Positions 1-5,433 of a stretch of DNA of 6,539 nucleotides are shown in pieces. Location: contig MDJN01000217.1 of NCBI GenBank assembly GCA_001995005.1, forward strand, positions 1-6,539, given 5' to 3'. The first letter of the stretch is position 1; each line of letters starts with the position of its first letter. Below the pieces are notes generated by a model. It made no database searches and was not told where the DNA came from. It saw nothing but the letters and a program-made list of their open reading frames with translations. This DNA is from Candidatus Parepulonipiscium sp. PG-Nun2H_MBin03 (GTDB lineage Bacteria > Bacillota > Clostridia > Lachnospirales > Cellulosilyticaceae). A program made the position numbers and the translations under genes.

Positions 1-729
1 TTGTACCACCACGCCTCCACTTTCAATCAAGTCCACTTGACGCTTAAATTCATATTCAATCGCTTTATTAATAAAAGCAAAAGAATTAAGGTTTTTCATT
101 TCTGTACGAGTCCCAAATTTCTCCTCGCCTTTTTTTCTAACAGATAAATTTACATCGCATCTTAATGATCCCTCATTCATCTTACAATCCGAAATACCAG
201 TGTATAAAATAATTGCACGCAATTTCTTAAAGTATGCTATTGCTTCTGCCGCACTTCTTATATCTGGCTCAGATACAATCTCAATTAACGGAACTCCACA
301 TCTATTACTATCTATAAGCGTCCCCTTATCTTTATCATGAACTAATTTCCCAGCATCTTCTTCTATATGAATACGGGTTATTCCTATTTTTTTAGTACCA
401 TCTTCTGTTTCTATCTCCAAAAAACCTTCTTCGCATAATGGCATATCAAACTGTGATATTTGGTATGCTTTTGGCAAGTCAGGGTAAAAATAATTTTTTC
501 TGTCTTGCTTTGAAAATTCACGTATGCGACAATTTGTAGCCACGCCTGCTTTTATAGCATATTCAACAACCTTTTCATTCAGTACAGGTAAAGTCCCTGG
601 CATTCCCATACACACTGGGCACACTTGGGTATTTGGTTTGGCTCCAAAATTCGTCTTGCACCCACAAAATATTTTGGTTTCTGTATTTAATTCACAGTGC
701 ACCTCAAGCCCTATTACCATTTCATACAT
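1..729 (-). CDS. gatB: GatB, Asp-tRNA(Asn)/Glu-tRNA(Gln) amidotransferase subunit B (N-terminal 243 codons, cut by the window edge)
   Basis: GatB is the tRNA-binding and kinase/transamidase subunit of the cytoplasmic GatCAB complex. It activates the side chain of mischarged Asp-tRNA(Asn) or Glu-tRNA(Gln) with ATP and amidates it with ammonia delivered from GatA. The reading frame stays open for 243 codons to the window edge. Family signatures are VIGLEVH (residues 5-11), DRKNYFYPDLPKAYQISQFD (about 73-92), ITRIHIEEDAGKL and GSLRCDVN. Four cysteines (C22, C24, C37, C40; CGC then CPVC) form the zinc-knuckle version of the N-terminal region, which B. subtilis GatB lacks as I recall it. The start is the ATG at 727-729, with AGGGAGG nine bases upstream. 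It overlaps the gatA stop by eight bases (ATGTATGA), which suggests translational coupling. The usual family length is about 475 residues, so roughly half is missing to the left. Identification is certain; the C-terminal domains cannot be seen. Confidence 0.97.
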   Translation of the reverse strand, partial: MYEMVIGLEVHCELNTETKIFCGCKTNFGAKPNTQVCPVCMGMPGTLPVLNEKVVEYAIKAGVATNCRIREFSKQDRKNYFYPDLPKAYQISQFDMPLCEEGFLEIETEDGTKKIGITRIHIEEDAGKLVHDKDKGTLIDSNRCGVPLIEIVSEPDIRSAAEAIAYFKKLRAIILYTGISDCKMNEGSLRCDVNLSVRKKGEEKFGTRTEMKNLNSFAFINKAIEYEFKRQVDLIESGGVVVQ

Positions 730-2152
730 AGCTTTTTGCCTCCCTCTCATACGCATTCGCAATCTGATATAACAGTTTTTCGCTAAACATATCTCCTATT
801 AACTGCATTCCTATCGGCAACCCTAACGAATCTTCTCCACAAGGTATGCTTATCGCTGGTACTCCTGCAATATTTATAGGCACTGAGTATATATCACCCA
901 TATACATTTCCACTGGATTATTAGATTTTTGCCCAATTTTATATGCCGTGGTTGGTGCAACTGGTGAAATTATTGCATGTGCATCTTTAAAAATTGCTTT
1001 AAATTCCATCTTTATAAGCTCTCTAACTTCTACCGCCTTTTTATAATACGCATCATAATATCCTGCACTTAAAGCAAATGCACCCAGCATAATACGGCGT
1101 TTCACTTCATCTCCAAATCCTTCACTACGTGATTTTTTATATAATTCTTCTATATTTTCATACTCGCTTGTTCTGTAGCCATATCGTATTCCATCAAAAC
1201 GAGATAAGTTCGACGACGCTTCTGCACCAGAGATTACATAATAAGCTGGTAATGCTAATTTTAAAGAAGGTAAAGATACTTCTTTTATAGTCGCTCCTTG
1301 CTTCTCATATACTTTTGTCGCATTCATTATGGCTGTTTTTACTTCATCTGAAATACCATCTCCAAAATATTCTTTTGGCACAGCAATAGTTATTCCTGTC
1401 ACACCTTTTTCTAAATCTGTGGTAAAATCATCGTATACACGCTCAATTGAAGTACTATCATTTTTATCTTTTCCAACTATGGCATTTAATATAATTGCTG
1501 AGTCTCTTACTGTTTTTGTAATAGGGCCTATTTGGTCAAATGATGACGCAAATGCCACCAGACCATTTCTAGATACAGTGCCATAAGTCGGCTTCATTCC
1601 AACTACGCCACAAAATGATGCTGGTTGCCTTATAGACCCACCCGTATCACTTCCTAGTGCAAAAACAACCTCTTCTGCAGCAACGGCTGCGGCTGCCCCA
1701 CCCGAGCTGCCCCCTGGTACGTATTCTAAATTTCTCGGGTTTCTTACAATTTTAAAATATGAATTTTCATTTGAAGAACCCATCCCAAACTCATCCATAT
1801 TTAATTTACCTAACATTACTATATGATTATCATTAAGCTTATTCATTACAAACGCATCATATGGAGGTATAAAATCCTCTAGCATTTTAGAAGCACAAGT
1901 CGTATTTATCCCTTTTGTACATATATTATCTTTAATTGCACAGGGTATACCCGTAAGCGGGGTAATCTCTTCTTTTGCAATCAGTGCATCCGCCTTTTTC
2001 GCTTGATCTAATGCTTGTTCTTTTGTAATAGATAAAAACGCTCCTATTTGCCCATCTTTTTTATCTATAGTACATAAATATTCCTGCGTAACTTCAACCG
2101 CAGACACTTCCTTCTTTCTTAACATTTCTTGTAATTTTGCTATAGTATACAT
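722..2152 (-). CDS. gatA: GatA, glutaminase (amidase) subunit of the GatCAB amidotransferase
   Basis: GatA hydrolyses glutamine and channels the ammonia to GatB for conversion of Asp-tRNA(Asn) or Glu-tRNA(Gln) to the amide form. The product is 476 residues, close to the family norm of about 485. The amidase-signature catalytic triad is visible: Lys74 in PCAIKDN, the cis-Ser Ser149 in PGGSSGG, and the nucleophile Ser173 in SDTGGSIRQPA. These match Lys79/Ser154/Ser178 of S. aureus GatA. The C-terminal SVPINIAGVPAISIPCG and GLPIGMQLIG blocks are also typical. I chose ATG at 2150-2152 over an in-frame TTG at 2170. The TTG would overlap the upstream gene and place the AGGAGG inside the coding region, whereas the ATG has AGGAGG six bases upstream. 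That ribosome binding site overlaps the aspS-gatC stop codon, so the intergenic gap is only 10 bases. No truncation or missing key residue is seen. Confidence 0.98.
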   Translation of the reverse strand: MYTIAKLQEMLRKKEVSAVEVTQEYLCTIDKKDGQIGAFLSITKEQALDQAKKADALIAKEEITPLTGIPCAIKDNICTKGINTTCASKMLEDFIPPYDAFVMNKLNDNHIVMLGKLNMDEFGMGSSNENSYFKIVRNPRNLEYVPGGSSGGAAAAVAAEEVVFALGSDTGGSIRQPASFCGVVGMKPTYGTVSRNGLVAFASSFDQIGPITKTVRDSAIILNAIVGKDKNDSTSIERVYDDFTTDLEKGVTGITIAVPKEYFGDGISDEVKTAIMNATKVYEKQGATIKEVSLPSLKLALPAYYVISGAEASSNLSRFDGIRYGYRTSEYENIEELYKKSRSEGFGDEVKRRIMLGAFALSAGYYDAYYKKAVEVRELIKMEFKAIFKDAHAIISPVAPTTAYKIGQKSNNPVEMYMGDIYSVPINIAGVPAISIPCGEDSLGLPIGMQLIGDMFSEKLLYQIANAYEREAKSYV

Positions 2153-2164
2153 TTGTTCCCTCCT
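2153..2164 (-). promoter_or_regulatory. gatA ribosome binding site that fixes the start codon
   Basis: AGGAGG lies at 2164-2159 (minus strand), followed by six bases (GAACAA) and then ATG at 2152. The first two bases of the site are the last two of the aspS-gatC TAG stop. This spacing supports ATG 2152 and not the upstream TTG 2170, and it links gatA translation closely to termination of the preceding gene. Confidence 0.85.
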
Positions 2165-4205
2165 ATTCAATTACTTTTTTTACTAATATAAAACCATCTT
2201 CAGTCGTTTTAGCATTTTCTAACATTTCAGCTTGTCTATTTTGATTGCTAACAACATCTTGCCTAAATATATTCGTTTGTTCTTGCACTGTTGCATCAAT
2301 CCCTGTTGTATCAACTTTGCTTAGTTCATTGGCAAATTCTATTATGGCACTTAATTCTTGCTTTATCTTATCTTTTTCGTCTTCTTTCATGCTAAGCATG
2401 GCTAAAGAAGCTACTTTATCCACATCAATATCTAATGTTTTAGATATACTTGTATATTCTTTTGTTCTGCCTAGATTTAATATTTCCAATTGGCTGTCAT
2501 CTACGAAGCTTGGTGCATTAGTCATAATACAAGAAGCGTCTTTGGTCTTTGGAAATGCAATAACATCTCTTAGGGAATTTGCTCCTAGTAATAGCATTAC
2601 AAGCCTATCCAATCCAAATGCAAACCCAGCGTGTGGCGGTGTCCCATACTTAAAGGCGTTTACCATAAACCCAAACTTATCTTGTACTTCTGCGTCAGAC
2701 AATCCTAATGCCTTAAACATCAATTCTTGAACTTGCGAGTCATGTATCCTAACGCTGCCGCTTCCTAGTTCCACCCCATTTAAAACTACGTCATACGCAA
2801 GTGCTCTTACATTTCCCTTATCAGTCAGTAATTTTTCTATATCCTCTTTGTGCGGCATTGTAAACGGGTGATGAGTCGATATAAATCTATTATCCTCTTC
2901 TGAATATTCAAATTGTGGAAAATCAGTTACAAATAAAATTTTATATTCATCTTTTTTGCGTAATTGCAGTATATCTGCTATTTCTAGTCGCAGTGTACCT
3001 AGTGTTTTTCTAACAGTATTTAATGTGTCTGCACAAAATAGTATAAAGTCTCCATTGTTAGCACCAGTAGTAGCTATAATATTTGCTATGTCTTTATCAC
3101 TAAAATATTTTGTTAGAATAGAATAAATTTCCCCATCTGGTCTAATAGCAATCCAAGCCATTCCTTTTGCTCCACAAGTTACCGCTGTTTTTGTAAGTTC
3201 ATCTATTGTACTCCGGCTAAAACTTGCACCATCCTTTACACATATGGCACGTACTATGCCTCCATTATCCACTATATTTCTAAATACGCTAAATTCGCAT
3301 ACACGTGCTATTTCCGTAATGTCCACTATAGGTAATTCAAACCTTAAATCTGGTTTATCACTTCCATATTTGTCCATGGCCTCCTGCCAAGTTATTCTTT
3401 CAAAAGTATCTAACTCTATATTCATAGCTTGTCTAAAAATATATTTAAACATTCGCTCAAGATGTATCAATATATCTTCTTGTTCTACAAATGACATCTC
3501 CATATCAACTTGGGTAAATTCTGGTTGCCTATCTGCTCTAAGGTCCTCATCTCTAAAGCATCTTGCCACTTGATAATACTTGTCTACTCCACCCACCATA
3601 AGTAGTTGTTTAAAAATTTGCGGTGACTGCGGCAGTGCATAAAATTCGCCTGCATGCACCCTGCTTGGCACAAGGTAATCTCTAGCCCCTTCTGGAGTCG
3701 ATTTAGTTAGCATAGGCGTTTCTATGTTCATAAATCCCTCGTTATCTAAATAATCTTGAGCTAATTTTTGTATCTTATGTCTAAACTTTAAGTTATTTAT
3801 CATTCCCTCACGACGTATATCTAAAAATCTATACTTTAATCTAAGGTCTTCTCGTACATCCTCATCAAGAGAAAAAGGTAATGTCTTAGCTTCTGATAAT
3901 AAAGTAAATTTACTTGCAAATAGCTCAATTGTACCGGTTTTAATTTTTGAATTTACAGTTTCCGCATCTCGTAATCTTACTTTGCCCTCAATCTGTACTA
4001 CACTTTGATTTTTTACACTTTCAACTATATTAAAATGTTCTAAATTTTGCATATCACAAACAACTTGCAAAGTTCCTTCCCTGTCATGCAAATCAATAAA
4101 GATGACTCCTCCCATATCCCTTTTAGTTTGCACCCAGCCACATACTTCTACGACATTACCAATATCGTTTTCTACTATATTTCCACAATAGTGTGTTCTT
4201 AACAT
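2163..4205 (-). CDS. aspS-gatC: Fused aspartyl-tRNA synthetase / GatC (AspRS-GatC), 680 residues
   Basis: Residues 1 to about 579 are a complete bacterial-type class IIb AspRS, which makes Asp-AMP and transfers Asp to tRNA. An N-terminal OB-fold anticodon domain (about 1-105, with CGWVQTKRDMGGVIFIDLHDREG-like sequence) is followed by motif 1 (about 145-165), the flipping loop GARDYLVPSR (173-182), QSPQIFKQLLM (193-203), motif 2 (RCFRDEDLRADRQPEF, 215-230), the bacterial GAD insertion (about 290-420), THHPFTMP (444-451), GSVRIHD and motif 3 (GFAFGLDRL, 527-535). Residues about 587-680 are a full GatC: a helical start (VDKVASLAMLSM), the LSKVDTTGID block, NIFRQD, and the GatC ending EDGFILVKKVIE. 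GatC stabilises GatA and wraps the GatA-GatB interface. There is no stop, no ribosome binding site and no ATG near the junction (around 2438-2470), so this is one continuous protein. The start ATG has AAGGAGG five bases upstream and lies just after a T-box terminator. gatA and gatB follow directly, completing the GatCAB set. Non-discriminating charging of tRNA(Asn) is inferred from this context, not shown. Confidence 0.96.
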   Translation of the reverse strand: MLRTHYCGNIVENDIGNVVEVCGWVQTKRDMGGVIFIDLHDREGTLQVVCDMQNLEHFNIVESVKNQSVVQIEGKVRLRDAETVNSKIKTGTIELFASKFTLLSEAKTLPFSLDEDVREDLRLKYRFLDIRREGMINNLKFRHKIQKLAQDYLDNEGFMNIETPMLTKSTPEGARDYLVPSRVHAGEFYALPQSPQIFKQLLMVGGVDKYYQVARCFRDEDLRADRQPEFTQVDMEMSFVEQEDILIHLERMFKYIFRQAMNIELDTFERITWQEAMDKYGSDKPDLRFELPIVDITEIARVCEFSVFRNIVDNGGIVRAICVKDGASFSRSTIDELTKTAVTCGAKGMAWIAIRPDGEIYSILTKYFSDKDIANIIATTGANNGDFILFCADTLNTVRKTLGTLRLEIADILQLRKKDEYKILFVTDFPQFEYSEEDNRFISTHHPFTMPHKEDIEKLLTDKGNVRALAYDVVLNGVELGSGSVRIHDSQVQELMFKALGLSDAEVQDKFGFMVNAFKYGTPPHAGFAFGLDRLVMLLLGANSLRDVIAFPKTKDASCIMTNAPSFVDDSQLEILNLGRTKEYTSISKTLDIDVDKVASLAMLSMKEDEKDKIKQELSAIIEFANELSKVDTTGIDATVQEQTNIFRQDVVSNQNRQAEMLENAKTTEDGFILVKKVIE

Positions 4206-4227
4206 AAAAACCTCCTTAATTTACGAC

Positions 4228-4271
4228 AAAAAACTTTCGTCTCTTAAAATATAAAATAAGAGACGAAAGTT
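4228..4271 (-). terminator. Leader intrinsic terminator of the T-box
   Basis: A 15-pair hairpin forms between AACTTTCGTCTCTTA (4271-4257) and TAAGAGACGAAAGTT (4246-4232), with a 10-base AT loop, followed by a T run reaching 4228. Its 5' arm contains the CUUUCGUCUCU needed by the antiterminator. It ends 22 bases before the aspS-gatC start codon, so it would abort transcription when tRNA(Asn) is fully charged. Confidence 0.95.
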
Positions 4272-4292
4272 CTACTTCCGTGGTACCACTCT
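4259..4292 (-). promoter_or_regulatory. T-box antiterminator element
   Basis: AGAG (4292-4289) pairs with CUCU (4262-4259). The seven-base bulge UGGUACC (4288-4282) follows, then a perfect seven-pair upper helix ACGGAAG/CUUUCGU (4281-4275, 4269-4263) around the loop UAGAA. The UGGU in the bulge is the site for the tRNA NCCA end; its last U could pair with an A discriminator or wobble with G. The 3' arm is shared with the 5' arm of the terminator, which makes the two structures exclusive. Confidence 0.93.
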
Positions 4293-4390
4293 AATTAGCA
4301 TAAAGCTCACTCATCAGACACTAAGGTCTATAGATTTAACGCATCTAATACGGCTTAACCTACTACTATTTCTGCTAAGCAACTCCAAGA

Positions 4391-4398
4391 TGTTATTC
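4391..4398 (-). promoter_or_regulatory. T-box specifier loop, AAC (Asn) triplet
   Basis: The 3' side of the specifier loop reads GAAUAACA and is followed directly by UCUU of the basal Stem I helix. Aligned with the glyQS leader (GAAAGGCA then UUCUU, specifier GGC), the specifier falls on AAC (4394-4392), followed by the expected purine A (4391). AAC would pair with the GUU anticodon of tRNA(Asn). No GAC or GAU Asp triplet occupies this position, so control by tRNA(Asp) is unlikely. The GAA is probably the conserved loop motif and not a Glu codon. Confidence 0.8.
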
Positions 4399-4502
4399 AT
4401 TTACCATCTTTGTATCGTTATTTCAGCAAGCAAACGACTCTCTGTACATTTCAAAATAAACTACTTCTTCTCTTCACAGTTGTTATCCATTTTTTTAGTA
4501 TT

Positions 4503-4531
4503 ACAATACTATTATTTTACTTATTTGTCAA
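4503..4531 (-). promoter_or_regulatory. Probable sigma-A promoter of the aspS-gatC operon
   Basis: A perfect -35 TTGACA (4531-4526), a 17-base spacer and -10 TATTGT (4508-4503) predict a start near 4496, giving a leader of about 290 nt that begins just before T-box Stem I. It lies 22 bases after the stop of the upstream 118-codon gene. No convincing terminator separates the two, so some read-through into the leader is possible. Confidence 0.8.
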
Positions 4532-4552
4532 CTATTTACGAGCAAAAAACTG

Positions 4553-4909
4553 CTATTTTTCTGATACGTGCAAATAATGATAGTCTAATTCTTTATATTC
4601 AGCAGGATTGATGTCTAATAATTTACTAGCACTATCTAAATCTTTTACATAACATGTTTGTGTGATATATTGCGATAAATTATTTTCTTCTAAAATTTCA
4701 ATAAACTCTGGTTTAACTTTGTTTCTAGATTTTATCGTTATATCATAATTTTCTGTTGATGTATAAATAATCCCATATTCATGCATTGTGTCTTTAATAG
4801 TATCTGAAAGTTCTTTTACTTCTTGTTTAAGCTTAGCTAATTCTTGCTTTTTTTGATAATATTCCCCGATTAGCTCATCTTGGAAACTAAATTTTATAAC
4901 TCTACCCAT
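4553..4909 (-). CDS. Small hypothetical protein with an N-terminal coiled coil, 118 residues
   Basis: I do not recognise this protein. Residues about 11-45 are charged and helical, with a coiled-coil look (ELIGEYYQKKQELAKLKQEV and on). A short beta-like stretch follows (YDITIKSRNKVK, 55-66), then a helical segment (EFIEILEENNLSQYI), a second beta-like strand and a tail rich in Tyr and His. There is no signal peptide or membrane segment, so it is probably cytoplasmic. The layout of a coiled coil followed by a YxVTxKxxxR-like strand and a (K/E)FIxxLxxxxLxxYI helix loosely recalls small proteins found near phage recombination genes; I offer that only as a weak resemblance. The start ATG (4907-4909) has AGAAAGG nine bases upstream. 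The gene is in the same direction as the aspS operon but before its promoter, and divergent from the RHH gene. Codon use and AT content resemble the neighbours. Confidence 0.75.
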   Translation of the reverse strand: MGRVIKFSFQDELIGEYYQKKQELAKLKQEVKELSDTIKDTMHEYGIIYTSTENYDITIKSRNKVKPEFIEILEENNLSQYITQTCYVKDLDSASKLLDINPAEYKELDYHYLHVSEK

Positions 4910-4920
4910 CCTATCATTCC

Positions 4921-4976
4921 TTTCTGCAAATATAAAATTTTATTTCATTACCTGACATAGTCAGTTTATGCAGAAA
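4921..4976. repeat. Nested inverted repeats in the divergent intergenic region
   Basis: TTTCTGCA (4921-4928) and TGCAGAAA (4969-4976) form a perfect 8-bp inverted repeat 40 bp apart. Inside it are the palindrome ATAAAATTTTAT (4932-4943) and CTGAC-ATA-GTCAG (4952-4964). A related direct copy, ATGCAGAAA (4968) and ATGCAAAAT (4979), is spaced 11 bp, one helical turn. They surround the candidate minus-strand promoter and could be operators. If transcribed on the minus strand, the outer repeat could pair over the AGAAAGG site. Both roles are inference. Confidence 0.5.
4937..4964 (-). promoter_or_regulatory. Candidate promoter of the 118-residue gene, embedded in dyads
   Basis: CTGACT (4964-4959), a 16-base spacer and TAAAAT (4942-4937) would start transcription near 4930 and give a leader of about 20 bases ahead of the AGAAAGG site. 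The -35 lies within the inverted repeat CTGAC-N3-GTCAG, and the -10 lies within the 12-bp palindrome ATAAAATTTTAT. The -35 matches consensus at four of six positions, so this is a modest prediction. Confidence 0.4.
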
Positions 4977-5058
4977 CCATGCAAAATGTTCCACTTTTTT
5001 AGATATAAATTTAAAATATGTTATTAGTTCATAACTCTTGCATATACTTGTATTATAT

Positions 5059-5072
5059 AGGAGGTGAATTTT
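5059..5072 (+). promoter_or_regulatory. Ribosome binding site that fixes the RHH gene start
   Basis: AGGAGG (5059-5064) is followed by eight bases and ATG at 5073. An in-frame GTG at 5064 overlaps the last G of this site and cannot be served by it, so ATG 5073 is preferred. Confidence 0.88.
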
Positions 5073-5291
5073 ATGATACGCAAAACTTTTAGCTTTACGG
5101 ATGAAGATGTTATAGAAAAATTAGACAACCTGCCTAAGCAAAATCAAAGTAAGTACATTCAAAATTTGGTTAAAAGGGACATCTATAACCAAGACGGAAA
5201 TACAGAATTTGAAACGGGCGTTAAAACAGCAATCTATGCCATGGAAGAATGCTTAGATTTAATCCAAGATACTCTAGAAAAGAATAAGTAA
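5073..5291 (+). CDS. Small ribbon-helix-helix (RHH/CopG-like) protein, 72 residues
   Basis: The N-terminal half has an RHH layout. A short strand (IRKTFSF, residues 2-8) is followed by helix A (DEDVIEKLDNL, 10-20), a polar turn (PKQNQ), and helix B (SKYIQNLVKRDI, 26-37) with the Ser/Tyr/Ile/Leu spacing seen in Arc/MetJ/CopG-type and plasmid partition-type proteins. Such proteins bind short DNA repeats as dimers through the paired N-terminal strands, usually as repressors. The C-terminal part (about 45-70, FETGVKTAIYAMEECLDLIQDTL) is predicted helical and may mediate multimerisation or partner contact. The start is ATG 5073. No toxin-like partner is adjacent in the same direction. The divergent neighbour is a 118-residue coiled-coil protein, and a strong terminator follows after three bases, so this is a single-gene transcript. 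The fold is inferred from sequence pattern only and the DNA target is unknown; the repeats just upstream are the obvious candidates. Confidence 0.82.
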   Translation: MIRKTFSFTDEDVIEKLDNLPKQNQSKYIQNLVKRDIYNQDGNTEFETGVKTAIYAMEECLDLIQDTLEKNK

Positions 5292-5294
5292 GTT

Positions 5295-5335
5295 AGCCCC
5301 CTTTTGCTCTCTATTAGTCAAAAGGGGCTTATTTA
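5295..5335 (+). terminator. Intrinsic terminator after the RHH gene
   Basis: AGCCCCCTTTTG (5295-5306) pairs with CAAAAGGGGCT (5319-5329) as an 11-pair GC-rich stem with one bulged C and a 12-base loop, followed by TTATTTA. It begins three bases after the stop codon and separates the gene from the glpK promoter. The T tract is interrupted but the stem is strong. Confidence 0.88.
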
Positions 5336-5346
5336 CTATAATTTTA

Positions 5347-5375
5347 TTGACTTTACGTGTCATATATTATACAAT
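5347..5375 (+). promoter_or_regulatory. Probable glpK promoter
   Basis: TTGACT (5347-5352), a 17-base spacer and TACAAT (5370-5375) match sigma-A consensus at five of six positions in each hexamer. The predicted start is near 5382, giving a leader of about 50 bases. A short inverted repeat, TGAC (5348-5351) with GTCA (5359-5362), overlaps the -35 and could be an operator. I see no catabolite-responsive element and no antiterminator hairpin in the leader. Confidence 0.72.
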
Positions 5376-5433
5376 ATCCCTTACAATCTTTAAATAAATT
5401 ATTACCAATTTCACATAATCTAGGAGGATGTAG

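Larger units (their letters stand above)
4228..4482 (-). promoter_or_regulatory. T-box riboswitch, probable tRNA(Asn) sensor, upstream of aspS-gatC-gatA-gatB
   Basis: This leader has the canonical T-box order read on the minus strand. The Stem I base is CAACT (4482-4478) with AGTTG (4384-4380), then AAGA/TCTT. The specifier-loop S-turn AGTA is at 4465-4462 and the AG-bulge element ACAGAGAG at 4445-4438. An apical stem TCGTT/AACGA (4437-4433, 4419-4415) carries a loop like the conserved GGUUGGUGNAA element. The 3' side of the specifier loop, GAAUAACA, lies at 4398-4391. A linker with small hairpins (for example TAGAT/ATCTA, 4347-4343 with 4335-4331) leads to the T-box sequence and a mutually exclusive antiterminator/terminator pair. 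Known T-box logic is that uncharged cognate tRNA pairs with the specifier and with UGGN and allows read-through. The specifier reading as AAC is my alignment to the B. subtilis glyQS leader from memory. Confidence 0.95.

Noticed and set aside
524..1586. Plus-strand open frames opposite gatB and gatA (524-772, 846-1046, 1329-1586)
   Set aside because: All are antisense to conserved genes, with low-complexity translations and no family match.
2153..2170. TTG start for gatA, six codons upstream of the ATG
   Set aside because: It overlaps the upstream gene, puts AGGAGG inside the coding sequence and adds residues not found in GatA; ATG 2152 has ideal spacing.
2245..2730. 161-codon open frame on the plus strand inside aspS-gatC
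   Set aside because: It lies antisense to a strongly conserved synthetase gene, with no ribosome binding site or recognisable product.
3244..3573. 109-codon plus-strand open frame inside aspS
   Set aside because: It is antisense to AspRS motif 2 and the GAD region, with no start signals.
4541..4554. Possible terminator after the 118-residue gene (AGCA/TGCT around a T run)
   Set aside because: There are only four pairs and no T tract after the stem, too weak to call.
4390..4611. 73-codon plus-strand open frame across the T-box
   Set aside because: It is antisense to a structured leader and a promoter, with no ribosome binding site.
5028..5056. TTCATA-N17-TATTAT as a promoter for the RHH gene
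   Set aside because: The implied start near 5063 would fall inside the ribosome binding site, leaving it incomplete.
5064..5072. GTG start for the RHH gene
   Set aside because: The GTG shares a base with the AGGAGG itself; ATG 5073 is correctly spaced from it.
5348..5362. Catabolite-responsive element at glpK
   Set aside because: The dyad spacing and the position of the central CG do not match the cre consensus.
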